Assembly: GCF_029227915.1 (NCBI RefSeq)
Contig: NC_079880.1
Coordinates: forward strand, 19,902,501 to 19,966,500
DNA: 64,000 nt
Origin: Hydractinia symbiolongicarpus
Lineage: Eukaryota; Cnidaria; Hydrozoa; Anthoathecata; Hydractiniidae
Reading direction: 5' to 3'
The position numbers and the translations under genes are program-made. Below the pieces are notes generated by a model. That model searched no databases. It was not told where the DNA came from and was given only the letters and a program-made list of their open reading frames with translations. Positions 1 through 12,420 of this stretch are shown here, piece after piece. Position 1 is the first letter of the stretch; every line of letters begins with the position of its first letter.

Positions 1-330
1 TGATTTAGAGAAGAGTTAAGGGTAAAACAAAACTAAATGGAATGACGTTATTGTTGTTTTTCAGAGCTAAATATTTTCAATAGTTTCATTATACATCACA
101 AAACGAACTAACTCGGAAAAACAAAAATGTTTTCATTAACAGGTTTTGAGATTGTTGAATTATCTATTATTCATAGTTGATATTAAAGACATGTTGTGTT
201 CGCTTTGTATATGCTTTAAATTAATTCTATCAGTTAGAAGGCAAAGAACTGTGATAGTTGCTTTTTCTTTTTTAATTCAATTGACTTTCAGGTGCTAGCT
301 ATTTTTTTTCCTTTTATTGGTTATTAATTA
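1..330. repeat. Duplicated GPCR upstream flank (copy 1)
   Basis: These bases align closely with 48091-48420, which lies just upstream of the intact minus-strand receptor at 47.06-47.99 kb. Similarity fades after about position 330. Because the matching segment is a 5' flank, a related receptor gene may lie just left of the window. No gene is visible within the segment. Confidence 0.75.
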
Positions 331-599
331 TTAACTAGTTATTAAAACCCGTGGAATAATCCACATAAATTTATTGTGCTTTTTATCACAAAAATTTTTG
401 TCGATAATTTTATTAAAGGCACTGTAAAGTCTGATTACGTCATTTTTTTCGTTGTTTTTTAAGCAAACTGTTACAAGAAAAACGTCAGCGGCGCTAGAGA
501 AATCATTGCAGCCAGTATATACATTTTTATATCTTATTAACAACAAAGTAGAACCGTAGTTTTTTTCTCGAAATACTTGCATCAGTACAAGACAGGTTT
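331..599. other. No assignable gene
   Basis: A minus-strand open frame of 121 codons (331-696) covers this stretch and runs into the next repeat. I do not recognise its product. It has no visible signal peptide, membrane segment or splice context, and its far end lies inside a duplicated segment, so chance openness is likely. Confidence 0.4.
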
Positions 600-1030
600 C
601 AGGAAGATTTTGATGCGCGTTTGTGTCAATTATTTGCAGATGTTCTGTAAGCAAAGGCGTAGTTGCATAACTGGTGCAAGTGGATGCTGCAAACATATTC
701 TAACACCACTCCGTCAACTGGCAGAATTCAAATAGTTAAATTTGGAAACCGGTTTAGAAGATAAAACTTACACGAATAAATCACCGTTATAGCATTTTAC
801 TGGCAAAGGCGTAAACGAATACCATGTATGGAAAAAGGAAAAGAAGAGACTAACATCTTTGAAGTTTTGTTATTGCATTAATGGACGAAAAAAACACCCG
901 AAATCCATATTACAAAAATGTTTCACTGTGAGTGGAGTTAGATGGAACGTGACACGCATTATGAAGCTAAAATACGCTTGTAAAAATATTTGGTGCGTCA
1001 GCAGTAGTGCCTTCGATAGAAACATTTTAA
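600..1030. repeat. Duplicated segment shared with 60.5-60.93 kb
   Basis: The segment aligns with 60500-60930, just downstream of the 3' end of the CAR-like receptor at 61.06 kb. The shared blocks include the stretch ending in GGTGCAAGTGGATGCTGC. Short similarity to 44.81-44.84 kb also exists. It is part of the dispersed receptor-flank duplications. Confidence 0.7.
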
Positions 1031-1084
1031 GCAGAATTCGAATGTCACTATAGAATAAATCTTTGTAAACAAAACATTACGATG

Positions 1085-1302
1085 TTCGAAGAATGTGTAA
1101 AGTTAAATGCGCAACTAAAATTTAGATACAGCGTGTATTGAAGTAAAATTTTCGATTAGCTAGCCAAGAATGACATGGGCTTTGACAATTTTTATATTCA
1201 CTGAGTAACATTTTTTTGGACGACGGGCAATACCGCTCTATATCGGCCTGTCCTTAAGAGCGGTAAGCCAATTAGAATGCCTTAAAATCCGTATTGCCCG
1301 CT
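1085..1302. repeat. Repeat with GGGCAATA inverted ends
   Basis: This block resembles 46040-46330. It ends in a MITE-like unit (about 1214-1302) in which CGGGCAATACCG near the left end is mirrored by a CGTATTGCCCG block near the right end. Related GGGCAATACC units occur at 60.02 and 60.39 kb. It has no coding content and is probably a small non-autonomous DNA element. Confidence 0.55.
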
Positions 1303-2928
1303 TCTAAAATCCAGACGGTTAAAAACAATTTAAGTAATAAAATTTTGTTTCATCATTGCATCTATTCTTTATTTAACACCACAGAGGTTCAAACAGTTTG
1401 CGTTTGGTTTAGCGTATACTTGAAGGCTTACATATATGAGGATATGGCTTCATGTCGTTAATTTAATTTAGTATTTGAATACATTACTGAGGTTACGAAT
1501 CAGCAAACTGTAGTAATACTACCCGTCTTAAGACAGGAGGTTATGTCTATGTAGGATTGGACCCTCTAAAGATGTTGCATTATTGAAAGAATTATTGATA
1601 TGTGCGCCAGAATTTGTGACAGTACACTGTAAAAACTAAAAAACTGGGATCAAGTGGCTCCCTGTTTTAAAACAATAGATTTTTGACATTGTTATATGCA
1701 TTGCATGCTTTTTTTATAAACAACCACGAAAATAAACGAACAGCGTCAAATTTGCCAAAAATTAAAGCTATCATATTTGGTGAGGGGTCGTTTGTTACTA
1801 AAATACTTCGTGATTTTTTTGATAACTAAAGAGTGGTTCCCATTAACATAAAAAGTGTTGAGCAACTGTTTCACAACAGTCGCACAACAGTTGACGACTC
1901 TATTGGAAATTCTGCAGAATATTTGTCTGTGATGATATTTAACATCCCGTTTTTTTTTTATAAGAAACGTACCTTTCAAGCTCATCCTAAATGCTTAACT
2001 TTAAAAGAAATTTTTCTGAAAAGTTTTAGAGTATGACCCCTGCTTTATGCCTCTAAAAAGCTTTTAAGCAGGAGCGATGTCAATGTATCAATCCAATTTT
2101 TAATAATAATAATCATACGAGACAGCAGAGAGACGTAATAGGGTAAAGTTATTTGTATACATCGATAGTATATAACTTGCCTTATTTGTAGTTAATTTGA
2201 TTCTAACACACTCTCACTTATTGCGAGTAACAATGAAAAATTTCAACTCGTGATAAGATATATATTTTCTTCTTAAGTAATATTTTTTCACTATACCAAA
2301 CCCGTCACCAGTAAAACCAAATGGTTATAAATAATACTTACTTGTAATCCCTAACTGGTACAAGTAACCATTACTTTCCGTAAGTAAAACATTGAACTCG
2401 TACAAAAAATATTACAACTTCTCACAGGAGCCATGGAAGAACAGAAATTTTGTACGTATATGTATTGTATAATTTACTAATTTTTGAATGGCCTTCCTAT
2501 ATAAACATTCGTAATAAATAAAATAAATAAATTGTGATGCCTTTACCATAGCACTGACACGATCATCACACTCACTATCACTTACTCCTCTAATAAACGT
2601 CTATTCACACAATTATTTTTACAATTTTATCCCAACTGAAATCAAGGCTTCTCAGCTCCTCATACACATCATATGTGTTTTTTTTGTTTTGTTTTGGACA
2701 TAGTTGATACTTTTAATTGTTCCATATCTTGATTTCTTGACTAGATTTGTTTTTGAATCGTTAAAAAACCATCTGATATTTGCTTAAGTTGTAGTCTATC
2801 TTTTTCAGATATCATAGATGAAAAATTGGTGTTAGTATATGGTTAGGATCAAGATTTGCTCAATGTTGAATTGCAGAAGAATTTTTGATCGTCAAAGTAT
2901 TCATTGTTGGAACTCATTCAAACACATT
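1303..2928. other. Gene-free stretch
   Basis: AT-rich DNA with short unrelated open frames on both strands (for example 1746-1985 minus). None shows a recognisable domain or a convincing splice context. I see no RNA gene here. Confidence 0.5.
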
Positions 2929-3009
2929 TGTTATATGAATGGTATAAAATCCACTATTTTTTAGACCATACCCTGCTAAATCATAACCACTTTGTTTATT
3001 CAGTGTCAT
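2929..3009 (-). pseudogene. CAR-like GPCR 5' fragment
   Basis: Reading from an ATG at 3009 on the minus strand gives about 25 codons that match the N-terminus of the intact receptor ending at 62302 (shared core KQSGYDLA.YGLKN). Similarity stops abruptly at about 2929, before the first membrane helix, where unrelated DNA begins. The 5' flank (3010-4560) is also duplicated from 62303-63990. It is therefore a duplicated promoter and first-exon piece, not a working gene. Confidence 0.8.
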
Positions 3010-4560
3010 TATGGCAACATACTGCTTTACAGTTGTACAATGCTTTTGTAGTTATATTTAGTCAAGAGACTATTAGTACATCTACTAAATGTTTTTCATA
3101 TTAAGTTTTTTTCATATTTTGACTATATGGAAGATTTATTTTTGAAAACTTGGGTAATTAATAACGAGATTTTCGATTATTTTCATTGCTGCTGCAATGT
3201 ATAATACAAATAACGGTAATCGGAAAGAAAGTTATTTGAATAGAAAAAGGAAATTGGTTATTTTTTTATGATGACGAGGTGACAAAACAGCTAGCTGCAA
3301 TTTTAATAATAGTAATGACACTTGTTTTAGCTGGTTTATGCAAAGGTCTAAAGGATTTGCAACACAGCAAAATCTTCCTTTTTGCAAAGTTATCATAAAA
3401 ACCTTAGCTGAAGCAGACAACACCTAAATTCTACTTTGAGCATGATAGGTATTTATGCTATCACCCCAACGTCTTTTATACTAATGTGTAGTTGGTAGAA
3501 GTTAAGCAAACATGTCATCTTCAGGATTGAAAATTCTAACAAATATCTACCTCAGTTGAAACACTGTCCTACAATTGTCTGCAATTTCTTGGAATACTTT
3601 TGTCAATGACCAGTTAGATTTTGAAATTTTATTGTTGGCGCGGTTGAAAGTCGAATAGTGAAAAACGTGTTTAACGACTTTTCTTTAGAAATGCCTGATT
3701 TGCTCGTGAACTGAAAAATTGCGACTACACCTAACTTTCTACTGGAACATATTAAAACGGATTATAAAATCATTCTGGCAAATAAATTATCTGTTTAAAT
3801 AACTGTGTCGCCACCATCAAAAATGGTAGATTATTACCTATTAAGAAATCAAGTTTTATTAAAACTTAAAGATTCCAACAAAGCTAAGCCAGATATCTAA
3901 CCTGCACAACCGGACAATAATTTCTAAACCTTATATATTTACCAATTTTTGCCGTTGCATTCGAAATATGTTGCGAATGTAAAGGCGAAATATGCTAACT
4001 AACAAAATTGATAATATTGTGTGTATTCTCAGAACAAGAGATTTATGAAAAGGGTGACATCATGGTTTGTATTTGCTGTAACTACAAGACTTGGTGATAA
4101 CCAGCATGTTTAACTTAGGGACATTGTGTCTGTGATAGGCAGTGGTAGTGCAGAAAATAGAGAAAAGATAAATTTTCTGAAATTATTTTAAACTTTTCAT
4201 TGTGATCGGTGCCATGCACAACGCTGGTGGCAGAATTTCAGTTTTTTTTTTTTGATAACCAATGTTTGATGAGTGAATGCAGGGAAACATATGTGCAAGC
4301 TCAGTATGATATGGTTTTGAACTAGGAAAAATAACAAGAAGAAGAACAACAAGAAAAGAAAAATTGCCTATTGGAAAAAGTTTATTCTCATTAGTAAATT
4401 TGCCACTTGAAAACCATGTTTATTTGAGGGAAACGGTTGAGCTCCATGTTAAGGGGTTATTTACAGAGTGATTTTTCGCAATGATAAACTTGTCACACCT
4501 AATGTAAATGGGAAAACATACGAAAATGCAATATTTAAACCATTTTTGTTCAAGTATTTT
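3010..4560. repeat. Duplicated 5' flank of CAR-like GPCR
   Basis: This is collinear with 62303-63990 beyond the right-hand receptor. The 62 kb copy carries about 225 extra bases (roughly 62570-62795) that are absent here. Open frames inside (such as 3232-3423 minus) look incidental. If promoter elements of the receptor exist, they should lie in blocks conserved between the two copies. Confidence 0.75.
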
Positions 4561-5690
4561 CGTGACAGTTTTGACTTTGATAGTAGGAGGTGTCTGCGCA
4601 TAGAGAAGTGTGCGTCCTACTGTCGACTCTGATGCAAATTATAAATGATTATCCCAGTTGTGTTTGACATGAAGTCTTAACGACCTTGTTTTCCACAATG
4701 TCTCGCCCGTGCTAAATTTTTCAACTCTGTTGGATTATGGTAATAGAGAGACAGGTATGTTCCTCCCACTATACGAATAAATTTTGTGAAGCGTAACGAA
4801 AGTTATTTGTCGAAATATAAACAAAAATGGCTTCAGTACAATCTTTGGAGACTTGTACACTAGATAGTAATACCCGATTGGCGAACCGGTGTGTAAAAAT
4901 GCGTGTAAGTGACATTAATTTGTCAGATCAGAGAGGTTTTCGTGTAAAAGGAGACCCCTTGCCACTATACTTACAACAGGGTTAGCTAAGTTTCGTGTTA
5001 CTTAGATTTAATCAATTTTTGCAACTTTATTCCGATTTTTGTAATTTTTTTTTACCATCGTGATCGTCGCGCGGTTATTGCAGCACAGAACATTTTCTTA
5101 TTAAATCCTTTTACGTATTTAGAACTTTACTAGAGGTCAGTATGAATTTTGTAACTATTTTTTTTCGTACATTTTTTATCCAGTCTATTTCAAGTAAGGT
5201 AAATCGAATTCAATTTTTAGCGAAGCATTTCGAAGGAAAGAGAACCTGAAAAAAATACTTCCGTCCCGAATTGATGCTTAAATAATTTGTAGCGAATTTA
5301 CTGAGGTGATGCATATGGTGATGATATTATTCACTGCATGAAATTTAAGATTTTCAACCGTGCGTTTGTATGTGAAATTTTTATGTATCACATTTACCGT
5401 TTTGCATATACCACATTTAATCGGCGTGTAATTGAAAATTGTGTCGCGATTTTTTAAAATAATCTAATATGATATTAATGGAGCAGGTAAAAGCCATAAA
5501 AATATGAAGTGGTAGAGACAAGGATTTAGAAAAAGTGTCAAATTATCTGGGGGAATGTTTCGGACAAGCTCATTAAATAGAACGAAAGTACAGTGCGAAA
5601 TGCATTAGAGAGCGAATGCACCACTTTGTAGACACTATCAACCTGAAAAAAAGTTATTGGAATTTAAAACAGATTTAACCCTGGGAGTCC
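4561..5690. other. Gene-free stretch
   Basis: Non-coding AT-rich DNA between the receptor-flank duplicate and the first astacin-family duplicate. I see no open frame of interest, no RNA gene and no clear repeat. Confidence 0.5.
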
Positions 5691-5694
5691 TGAT

Positions 5695-7260
5695 ACTTAA
5701 AATAAATAACTATGAATAGCCTTTTGTTTATTTTAAAAGAAATGTCATTAGTACCATATAACCATATTATGATGCATCTAGAAAGTCTCACAAGAATAAT
5801 GTTCATAATAAAAAATCCGCACACCGTTTTACATTTTCATGATTTACAAAGCTCGTGTTAAAAGTTTAAAGAGAAACGTAAATGCTATCGGAAGTTGAGC
5901 TGTCCGGGTGAGGAGCTATGAACATCGGAGTATATTTTTACTTTATGCGTCATCTTTGTTGTTATTACCGTTTGTCTTTAGCAATTACGTCATTCTGTCT
6001 GTATAATTTCACAAGCTGGTGGCACTGAAATTATATTCGGCAAAATTATTTGATTATCAACGTCGTTTTAGATTAAATAGGAATTGTTGCCGCTGAAATT
6101 GTTTAATAAACGATCATAATATTACAGCTATAAAATCGTGACAAATGTGGTCTAACAGAAAAGGTAAGGATATATAGTAGGGAAATAACCTTTAGTAACT
6201 AATTATATTAATTAAATAGAAATAAAAGGATTACTGCCACCTAATTGACCCAAATGAGTTTTGTCAGCAGAAAGGGACGCGAAAACGTTTACAATTGGCC
6301 CAGCAATAGAATCAACAAGTAAAATTTGTTGCACAAAATTTGGCAATGTTAATTTTACTTTTCTTAAAAATATCACATTTTGAAATGTAAAGATATTCAA
6401 ATTCTCGTTTTTTTGTCAACATGAAAGTGCTTTAGGATTTATTTGTCACCAGATCAATAGCTATGTTTTTCTTGCAATGTTAAATTATATTATAATAAAA
6501 AACATCTAAAAATATACAATGTACAAAAACTCTTACTTTTTCGTCACGGCAAGACGTAAGAATATATTTTTGTTACGACATGAATTTTACTTTGCAACCT
6601 AATCACCTCATTCTTTACAGTCTTTTGGGACTTTGCAATTTCTTAAAATATAGTCCTTTTTTTATCTTAACAATGCTATACACTTGCCTGACCATGTAAG
6701 AGTTTTTAATTACGGAAAGATTTGTATTTTTATTTGTACATTGTTAGATGCTCTATGTTAATAAAATAATATTACGCATACGTTTTAACTTCTTCGTAAG
6801 AAAAGGAAAAGACAACAAAATCAACAAAAACAACACAAGCTGCTTTCAAACTTTGTTCGTGAAAATGTTTAACATAAAATAATTAAATACACGACAAGTA
6901 AACTTACCCATTCACTGTCGATATTTTCTCGTACATGCACCAAGAACTCTTTTTCAAACAAAATCATTACTTTCATACAACATTATAGAACCCGATTGAA
7001 TGACAGGAAATTCAAAAAACTTTGTTATTTTACACCCTTCCGACACCTTCTTGCTGTGGCATTTATAGGCGAAGACTGACGATAACGTGGTTGGAACCAG
7101 CAGGTTTTGGAAGTAATGCCAAAGTCCTATGATGAGATGGAAAACAATTTTTTTTTGTTAATTTGCAGCTTTAGGAAACACAGGTAAGGGCAAATTTAAC
7201 AACGCTTAAATAAAGTTACTTAGAAAAGTATAAAGAAATAACTTTCTACTTACAAGTATT
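5695..7260. repeat. Tandem copy C of the astacin-gene 3' end
   Basis: This is an older, diverged copy of the 3' part of unit A (about 7950-10050). Matching blocks include the flank around 5710-5930 (with 7970-8200) and 6535-7255 (with 9355-10050). It lacks the roughly 1-kb block present in units A and B (8335-9350) and carries about 330 unrelated bases in its place (6205-6535). It ends a few bases inside the exon 14 homologue, about 25 bp before unit A begins. Confidence 0.8.
6954..7126 (-). pseudogene. Last exon of astacin-type gene, copy C
   Basis: This is the homologue of the terminal exon at 9747-9917 and 23319-23489. The acceptor is retained at about 7127. The reading begins DFGIT and keeps the CWFQPRYR block, but indels shift the frame, so the conserved GCK stretch runs into a stop. 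It is 173 bases long against 171 in the open copies. Only about seven bases of the preceding exon survive near 7254-7260. It is a dead remnant. Confidence 0.8.
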
Positions 7261-8253
7261 ACAAGTATTTATTTATGCTACGTTCTTTAACGTATGGCCG
7301 ACATGGATAGTTTTATCTTTTAAAAATACTGCAGAGATAGACTTTATTTAAAGCATGGTATTATTTCATGGCAATGCTATACTTTCTAGCTAATTTGTAA
7401 TTTTAATTTATAACTGAAGTTAACTAAGCTGTCACAAAAATTTTAGGGATTTGAACCCAAAATTTGCTTTTATATTCAGCAGAGCAGAAAGAATAGAAGT
7501 TTATCTCTTCGGAGCTTTGGGTTTTATATCGAGAATTAAAAAATAACTTTAAATTACTTATCGATATGAAATTGCCTAAAAACTTCAAAACTTATTCTGC
7601 CCCTTAAACGATGCATATAAGTCATTTGAGTTTGAAGTCCGCTTGTGATTATGCAATGTCTTTGTAATCAACCAATGAGTTACTAATCCGCCTGCCTTAA
7701 AATTAAGCAAATGATGGTATTTAGCAGTCAGTGTGTTATCTATAAAAATTTTCTTTTGTTATTTCCTAAAATAATTGACCTTCAGGCACATAAAAGCAGC
7801 TTTGTTTCATTTTTTAATTTGCCGAATCGGCAGATATTTACTAATATGAAATAAAGAAAAAAAGTGGCTTCCATGACCTCCAACTTTTCATAGCCTTATA
7901 ATTTTTTATTGACTGTTTTAAAAGAAACCTTGATTGGTCGTATCAAAAGAGTGTTGTTTTATTTTTCTCGCAATAGCATTTTGTTTGCTTTGAAAGGAAT
8001 GTCATTACCATATCAAACTGAATCTAAATGATGCCACAAGATTAAAAATCAATGACAAAAAAAAAAAATCCACACACCATTTAAAAGTTGTATGATTTAC
8101 AAAGCTGGGGTTAACATTTAAAAAACGTGAATGCTATCATAAGCTCTCCGGATGAGGCATTATGAAGATCGGAGTTTATTTTTTCTTTACACGCCACCTT
8201 TACTGTTTTAGTTAATAGAGGAGGTTTTGAATATGAAATTTTTGACTAACAAG

Positions 8254-9282
8254 AATAGTATTACAGCTATAAAAGTGTAAGAGATATGGATATATAGTAT
8301 GAAAATAACCTTAAAAGTAACTAATTATATGAACTGCGCACGGCACGTCTGTTAAATAAACGTTCATGATGACTGTCTTGACTTTTAAGACCAGACCGAC
8401 TGGTGTAGTCAGCTCTATAGTATAATAAGTCAATTTACATGTTTCAGCCAACATAACAAAAAGCATCCTAAAAACTAAAGACTAAGAATGTTTTATATTG
8501 AAAACATTCGTAGGGCTATAAAAACTTCATGTTTTCTCACAAAAACGGTGAATTTTCACCTAAAACTTTGCAGTATGTTAAAAATACAAGTTTTGACTTT
8601 TTATAAGTCAATACACTTTTGCCAAAAAGGGTGGCTAAATTAAAAACAATGGAACATATTTCTCCTTATTGTGATGGTCACGGGTCAATACGCACAAAAT
8701 AATATATTCAAAAAAAGACCAAAATAGCAAAGAATGTTAAACAACATGTGAAGAACATTATTTTATTCTACTGAACGTACTGAATAAGTTGAAATTTACT
8801 TTGTGGTTGAAGATAAACAAAAGTAAAGATTCTTGAATAAAGACGAAGCCACAATTTTGCGCGTTCGATTTGTTTGTTAATGTTTTCGGTCTGTATATTT
8901 ATTCAAATTTGGCGGCATCTTATCATAACAAACTTCATCGTTCGGAGCTCGTAGTATTTTGTGGAAAAGTGACTCAAAACATGCTAAAGAATATTGTTGT
9001 TGGTCATGATAGATATTTCTTAAGTTCAGAGAAGTTTAAACGAACGTTATAAAATGCTGTGATTAATATAGTACGTAAAATATTTTTGGTTATCTTAAGT
9101 GAAAGTTCTTATTTTCGATGTGTACTGGTAAGTACATCGAATATCTACTTATTTTGCTCCTGTACAGCCATGAAGATTTTGTAAATATGTTGTTAGGAAG
9201 ATGTACAGATACTTTGTTATGAAGATTATTTATTAGGATTTACAAGTCTATGATATTTTTTCTCTCACTTAAAATTCATTTT
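8254..9282. repeat. Near-identical tract, copy A
   Basis: I count about four mismatches over roughly 1 kb against 21824-22852, far fewer than on either side. It lies downstream of the last exon of the astacin-type gene. A plus-strand frame (8870-9052) encodes 60 residues identical to the copy-B frame (22443-22622). I do not recognise this product, and since the DNA is nearly identical anyway, frame conservation proves nothing. Copy C lacks most of the block. Confidence 0.7.
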
Positions 9283-12195
9283 CAGGCTGCCACAAAATAG
9301 CTTTTTATTCGCCTCTCCTTTAACGAACAGGTTGAATCTATAAAATTGTTACTTTTTCATCACGGCAAGACGCAAAAATACATTTTTGTTACGACATGAA
9401 TTTTATTTTGCAACCTAATCACCTCATTCACCACTTTGCGATTTTTTAAATTATAGTGCTTTTTTTATTTTAACAATGTTATACACTTGCCGGACAATGT
9501 CAGAGTTTTTAATTACGAAAAGTTTTGTGTTTTTATTTGTACATTGTTAGATGCTCCTTTTTTTAATAAAATAATATTACGTATACGTTTTAGCTTATTG
9601 ATAAGAAAAGGAGAAGACAACAAAAAACAATATAGCTACTTTGAAAATTTTTTTTGTGAAAACGTTCAACACAAAATAATACACGACGAATCAAACTGTC
9701 CCATTCACTGTTGATATTTGCTCGTACATGCACCGAGAACTCTTTTTCAAACAAAATCACTACTTTCATACAACATTATTGAATCCGATCCAATAATGGG
9801 AAAGCCACCATTATCGTTTTTACACCCTCTTGACGCCTTCAATGCTGTGACATTGACAGGAGAAAAGTCACGATAACGTGGTTGGAACCAACAGTTCCCG
9901 CTAGTAATACCAAAATCCTATGATAAGAAAGAAAACATCTTTTTGTTAACTTTAATTGTAGCTTTATAAAAGACAATGTAAGGTTAAACTTAGGAATGCT
10001 TAAGTAAATTTACTTAGAAGCGTATAAAGAAACACTTTCCACTTACAAGTATTTTGGGCAGCATGTTCGACAGCTCTTGAAAACAGTATCTTACATATGT
10101 ATACACATAGATTAAGTATTTTTGTGGGATATGCAATTTGTTTTCAAAATTGATAGCTTCGTCAAACTTGTAACATCCGGTATATCTCACTAGATAATAT
10201 GCAACACACAAAGTCACTCAGAAAGTCTCACCTACATCACACATAGTGTTCAAGATATCATTTCGTTTGATCTATTGAGTATTCATATTATTGTTGAAAG
10301 TTTACCATTGGTTACAGACAATCGAAATTAATAAGAACTGTATCGATACATTATATTTAAGGAATGTTAAACATTTAGTAGCAATCACTTTTGGTTTGAG
10401 AAACAAACATTGGTTCTTAAACGCTCACAAAATAGATTTGTATTTCATGTAATTTAAACTTTGGAGAAATAAACAATCTTTCGTTGCAAAAAGGCGAAAA
10501 AAAAGAAGCAACCACAAGAACATTTGTTAAACGATTACATTCTGATCTATTTAGACCATTTTTTTAGGGGAAGAGAGGAGGGGGTATAGAGAGCCGGAGA
10601 AAGGGGCTTAAAAAGCAAATTTTATCAAAATACGCCAAAAAAAAAAAATAAAAATAAAATAATCAAAAACTATTTTAATGAAGCAGATTTTAAAGGAAAT
10701 GAAAATGTCGTTAAAAAATCGATGACTAAGAGACAAAATGAGTATTTTGGAGCTTTTTCTTTACTTATTATGTTCTCATCATACTAAACTAAACAAATTT
10801 ATTGATTCCTTAACATTATACCACGCCTAAAATTAATTACACGCCAAAATCTCCCTCTTTTGAGACAGTTTAACCTCCTTCGTATATATTCTTTCTTCAA
10901 AAAACACGAGTAAAAACATATAAGAAGCATTATTTTCTTTCCTGTTCAAATTAGGGCGCAATTCTTCCCCTTTAACATAATTACATACCGCGGTTTGGAA
11001 GTTTATTCCCTGTTTGATGCATCCATGCCGTATGGCTGAGCATTCCATGTAAATCGTGACCGTAAGAATCAGCTAAAGGTGTAATAAACATACAGGACTG
11101 AAAGCAGTAAGTAGCATCATTCCATTGATCGAAATTGACTCCATTATGCCAAAATAATTACTTTTAGAGCCCCAGCCTCGTTGTCAAGGATTTCCGCCTT
11201 TTTGATATGAGGGATAATGACAAAAATACCACGGTGTTGTTGATCTGATTTCAAAAGGATTGGCTTTTGCGTGCTCGCATAAAAAAGATTCAATTTATAA
11301 GGGTCTTTGCTGACGTCACAAAAAATAGTTTACATCTTCTCATACATCCTCACACAATATTTTGATCAGAGTTCCAAATTTGCAATAGATGCTACGAGTT
11401 ATAAATGTTTAAAAAAATTGTTGATACACTGCTGATGTCACTAAATGCCCTAAAATCTCTTACTTTTTCTATTGTTCTTCTGCCTTAGTAGATTTTTCCA
11501 CGCATCAATTAACGGGTGCTAATGTGAACTAGTCACGCAATGTATAACTTAATCGAAATAATAATACTCATGACTTTTGTGTATAATAATTTATCACAAT
11601 TTTTATTTATAACTTTAGTGCTGCAACACTGCTTCTAGCACATCAAGGTTTACTAGTTTACCTGTATGCATGTTGATTCGAATCTCTTTAGGTCTTTCAT
11701 CTAAAATAAAAGAGTCGCTAAAGGTGAAAGTTCACTAACATATTTCTTGTTACTAAAATCAATTTAACGTTAATGCGTTATTCGAATATATGCAAGAAAG
11801 ACCGTTTAAACTGTGTAGTTTTATTAGCTCCTAACGATATGGCATAGAAAGAATAACCCATAACCGTGAATTACGCCAGGAAACACATAAATAATCGTTG
11901 CTGACCGCTTTTGATGCCATCACAAGGTAGATAATTTTTACATTGATTACTTTTGGGGCAACAGAAATATTCACTTGCAAATGCGCTCCCTAATCTTTTT
12001 TTGTACTTATGTATATGAACTTACATTTGCCACATTTTCCAGTGCTGAACAGAATATCATCAACAGATAAACCAAATGGGCATGATGAATGAAACTTAAG
12101 CGCAACCTACAATGGAAATACAATGCAACTATATGAGAAAAGAAAGAGAAGAATAAAGGCACTGGTAATTTTTCGTAATAAATATCGCCTATATC

Positions 12196-12420
12196 AAAAA
12201 CGGTCCATTCCAGTATCTGTAGGAGCAAATGTAATCCGAAAAAGATCTGTTTCTCGATGCTACGATCGACAATTTGATGTGTTTGGGGTTCAAGATCGAT
12301 GCAAAATGGGAACATTAATCTTAATGATTTTGCGTTGGCAAAGAGCGCATCCACTTATGATTTCGTGTAAATGTACTGTTAGATCAATATTAGTTATATT
12401 TCGTTTCGTATTGTAATGCC
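12196..12420 (+). mobile_element. Retroelement 3' remnant, unit A
   Basis: This is the tail of the retroelement better preserved in unit B (25726-27880). One frame reads KKICFSMLRSTI then, past a stop, GSRSMQNGN, resembling the C-terminal block of multi-copy invertebrate retroelement polyproteins. The rest of the element is missing in A: its sequence begins exactly at the point matching B 27655. This suggests a deletion in A, not a new insertion in B. The host intron is that of the MAM domain. Confidence 0.6.

Noticed and set aside
331-696. 121-codon minus-strand gene at the left edge
   Set aside because: No domain or splice support was found, and its start lies in a segment repeated at 60.5 kb where the frame is not kept.
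11320-11330. TGACGTCA site near 11.31 kb as a promoter element for copy A
   Set aside because: It is a single short motif with no start-site evidence, and such 8-mers occur by chance. Only the pair inside the identical tract was kept as notable.
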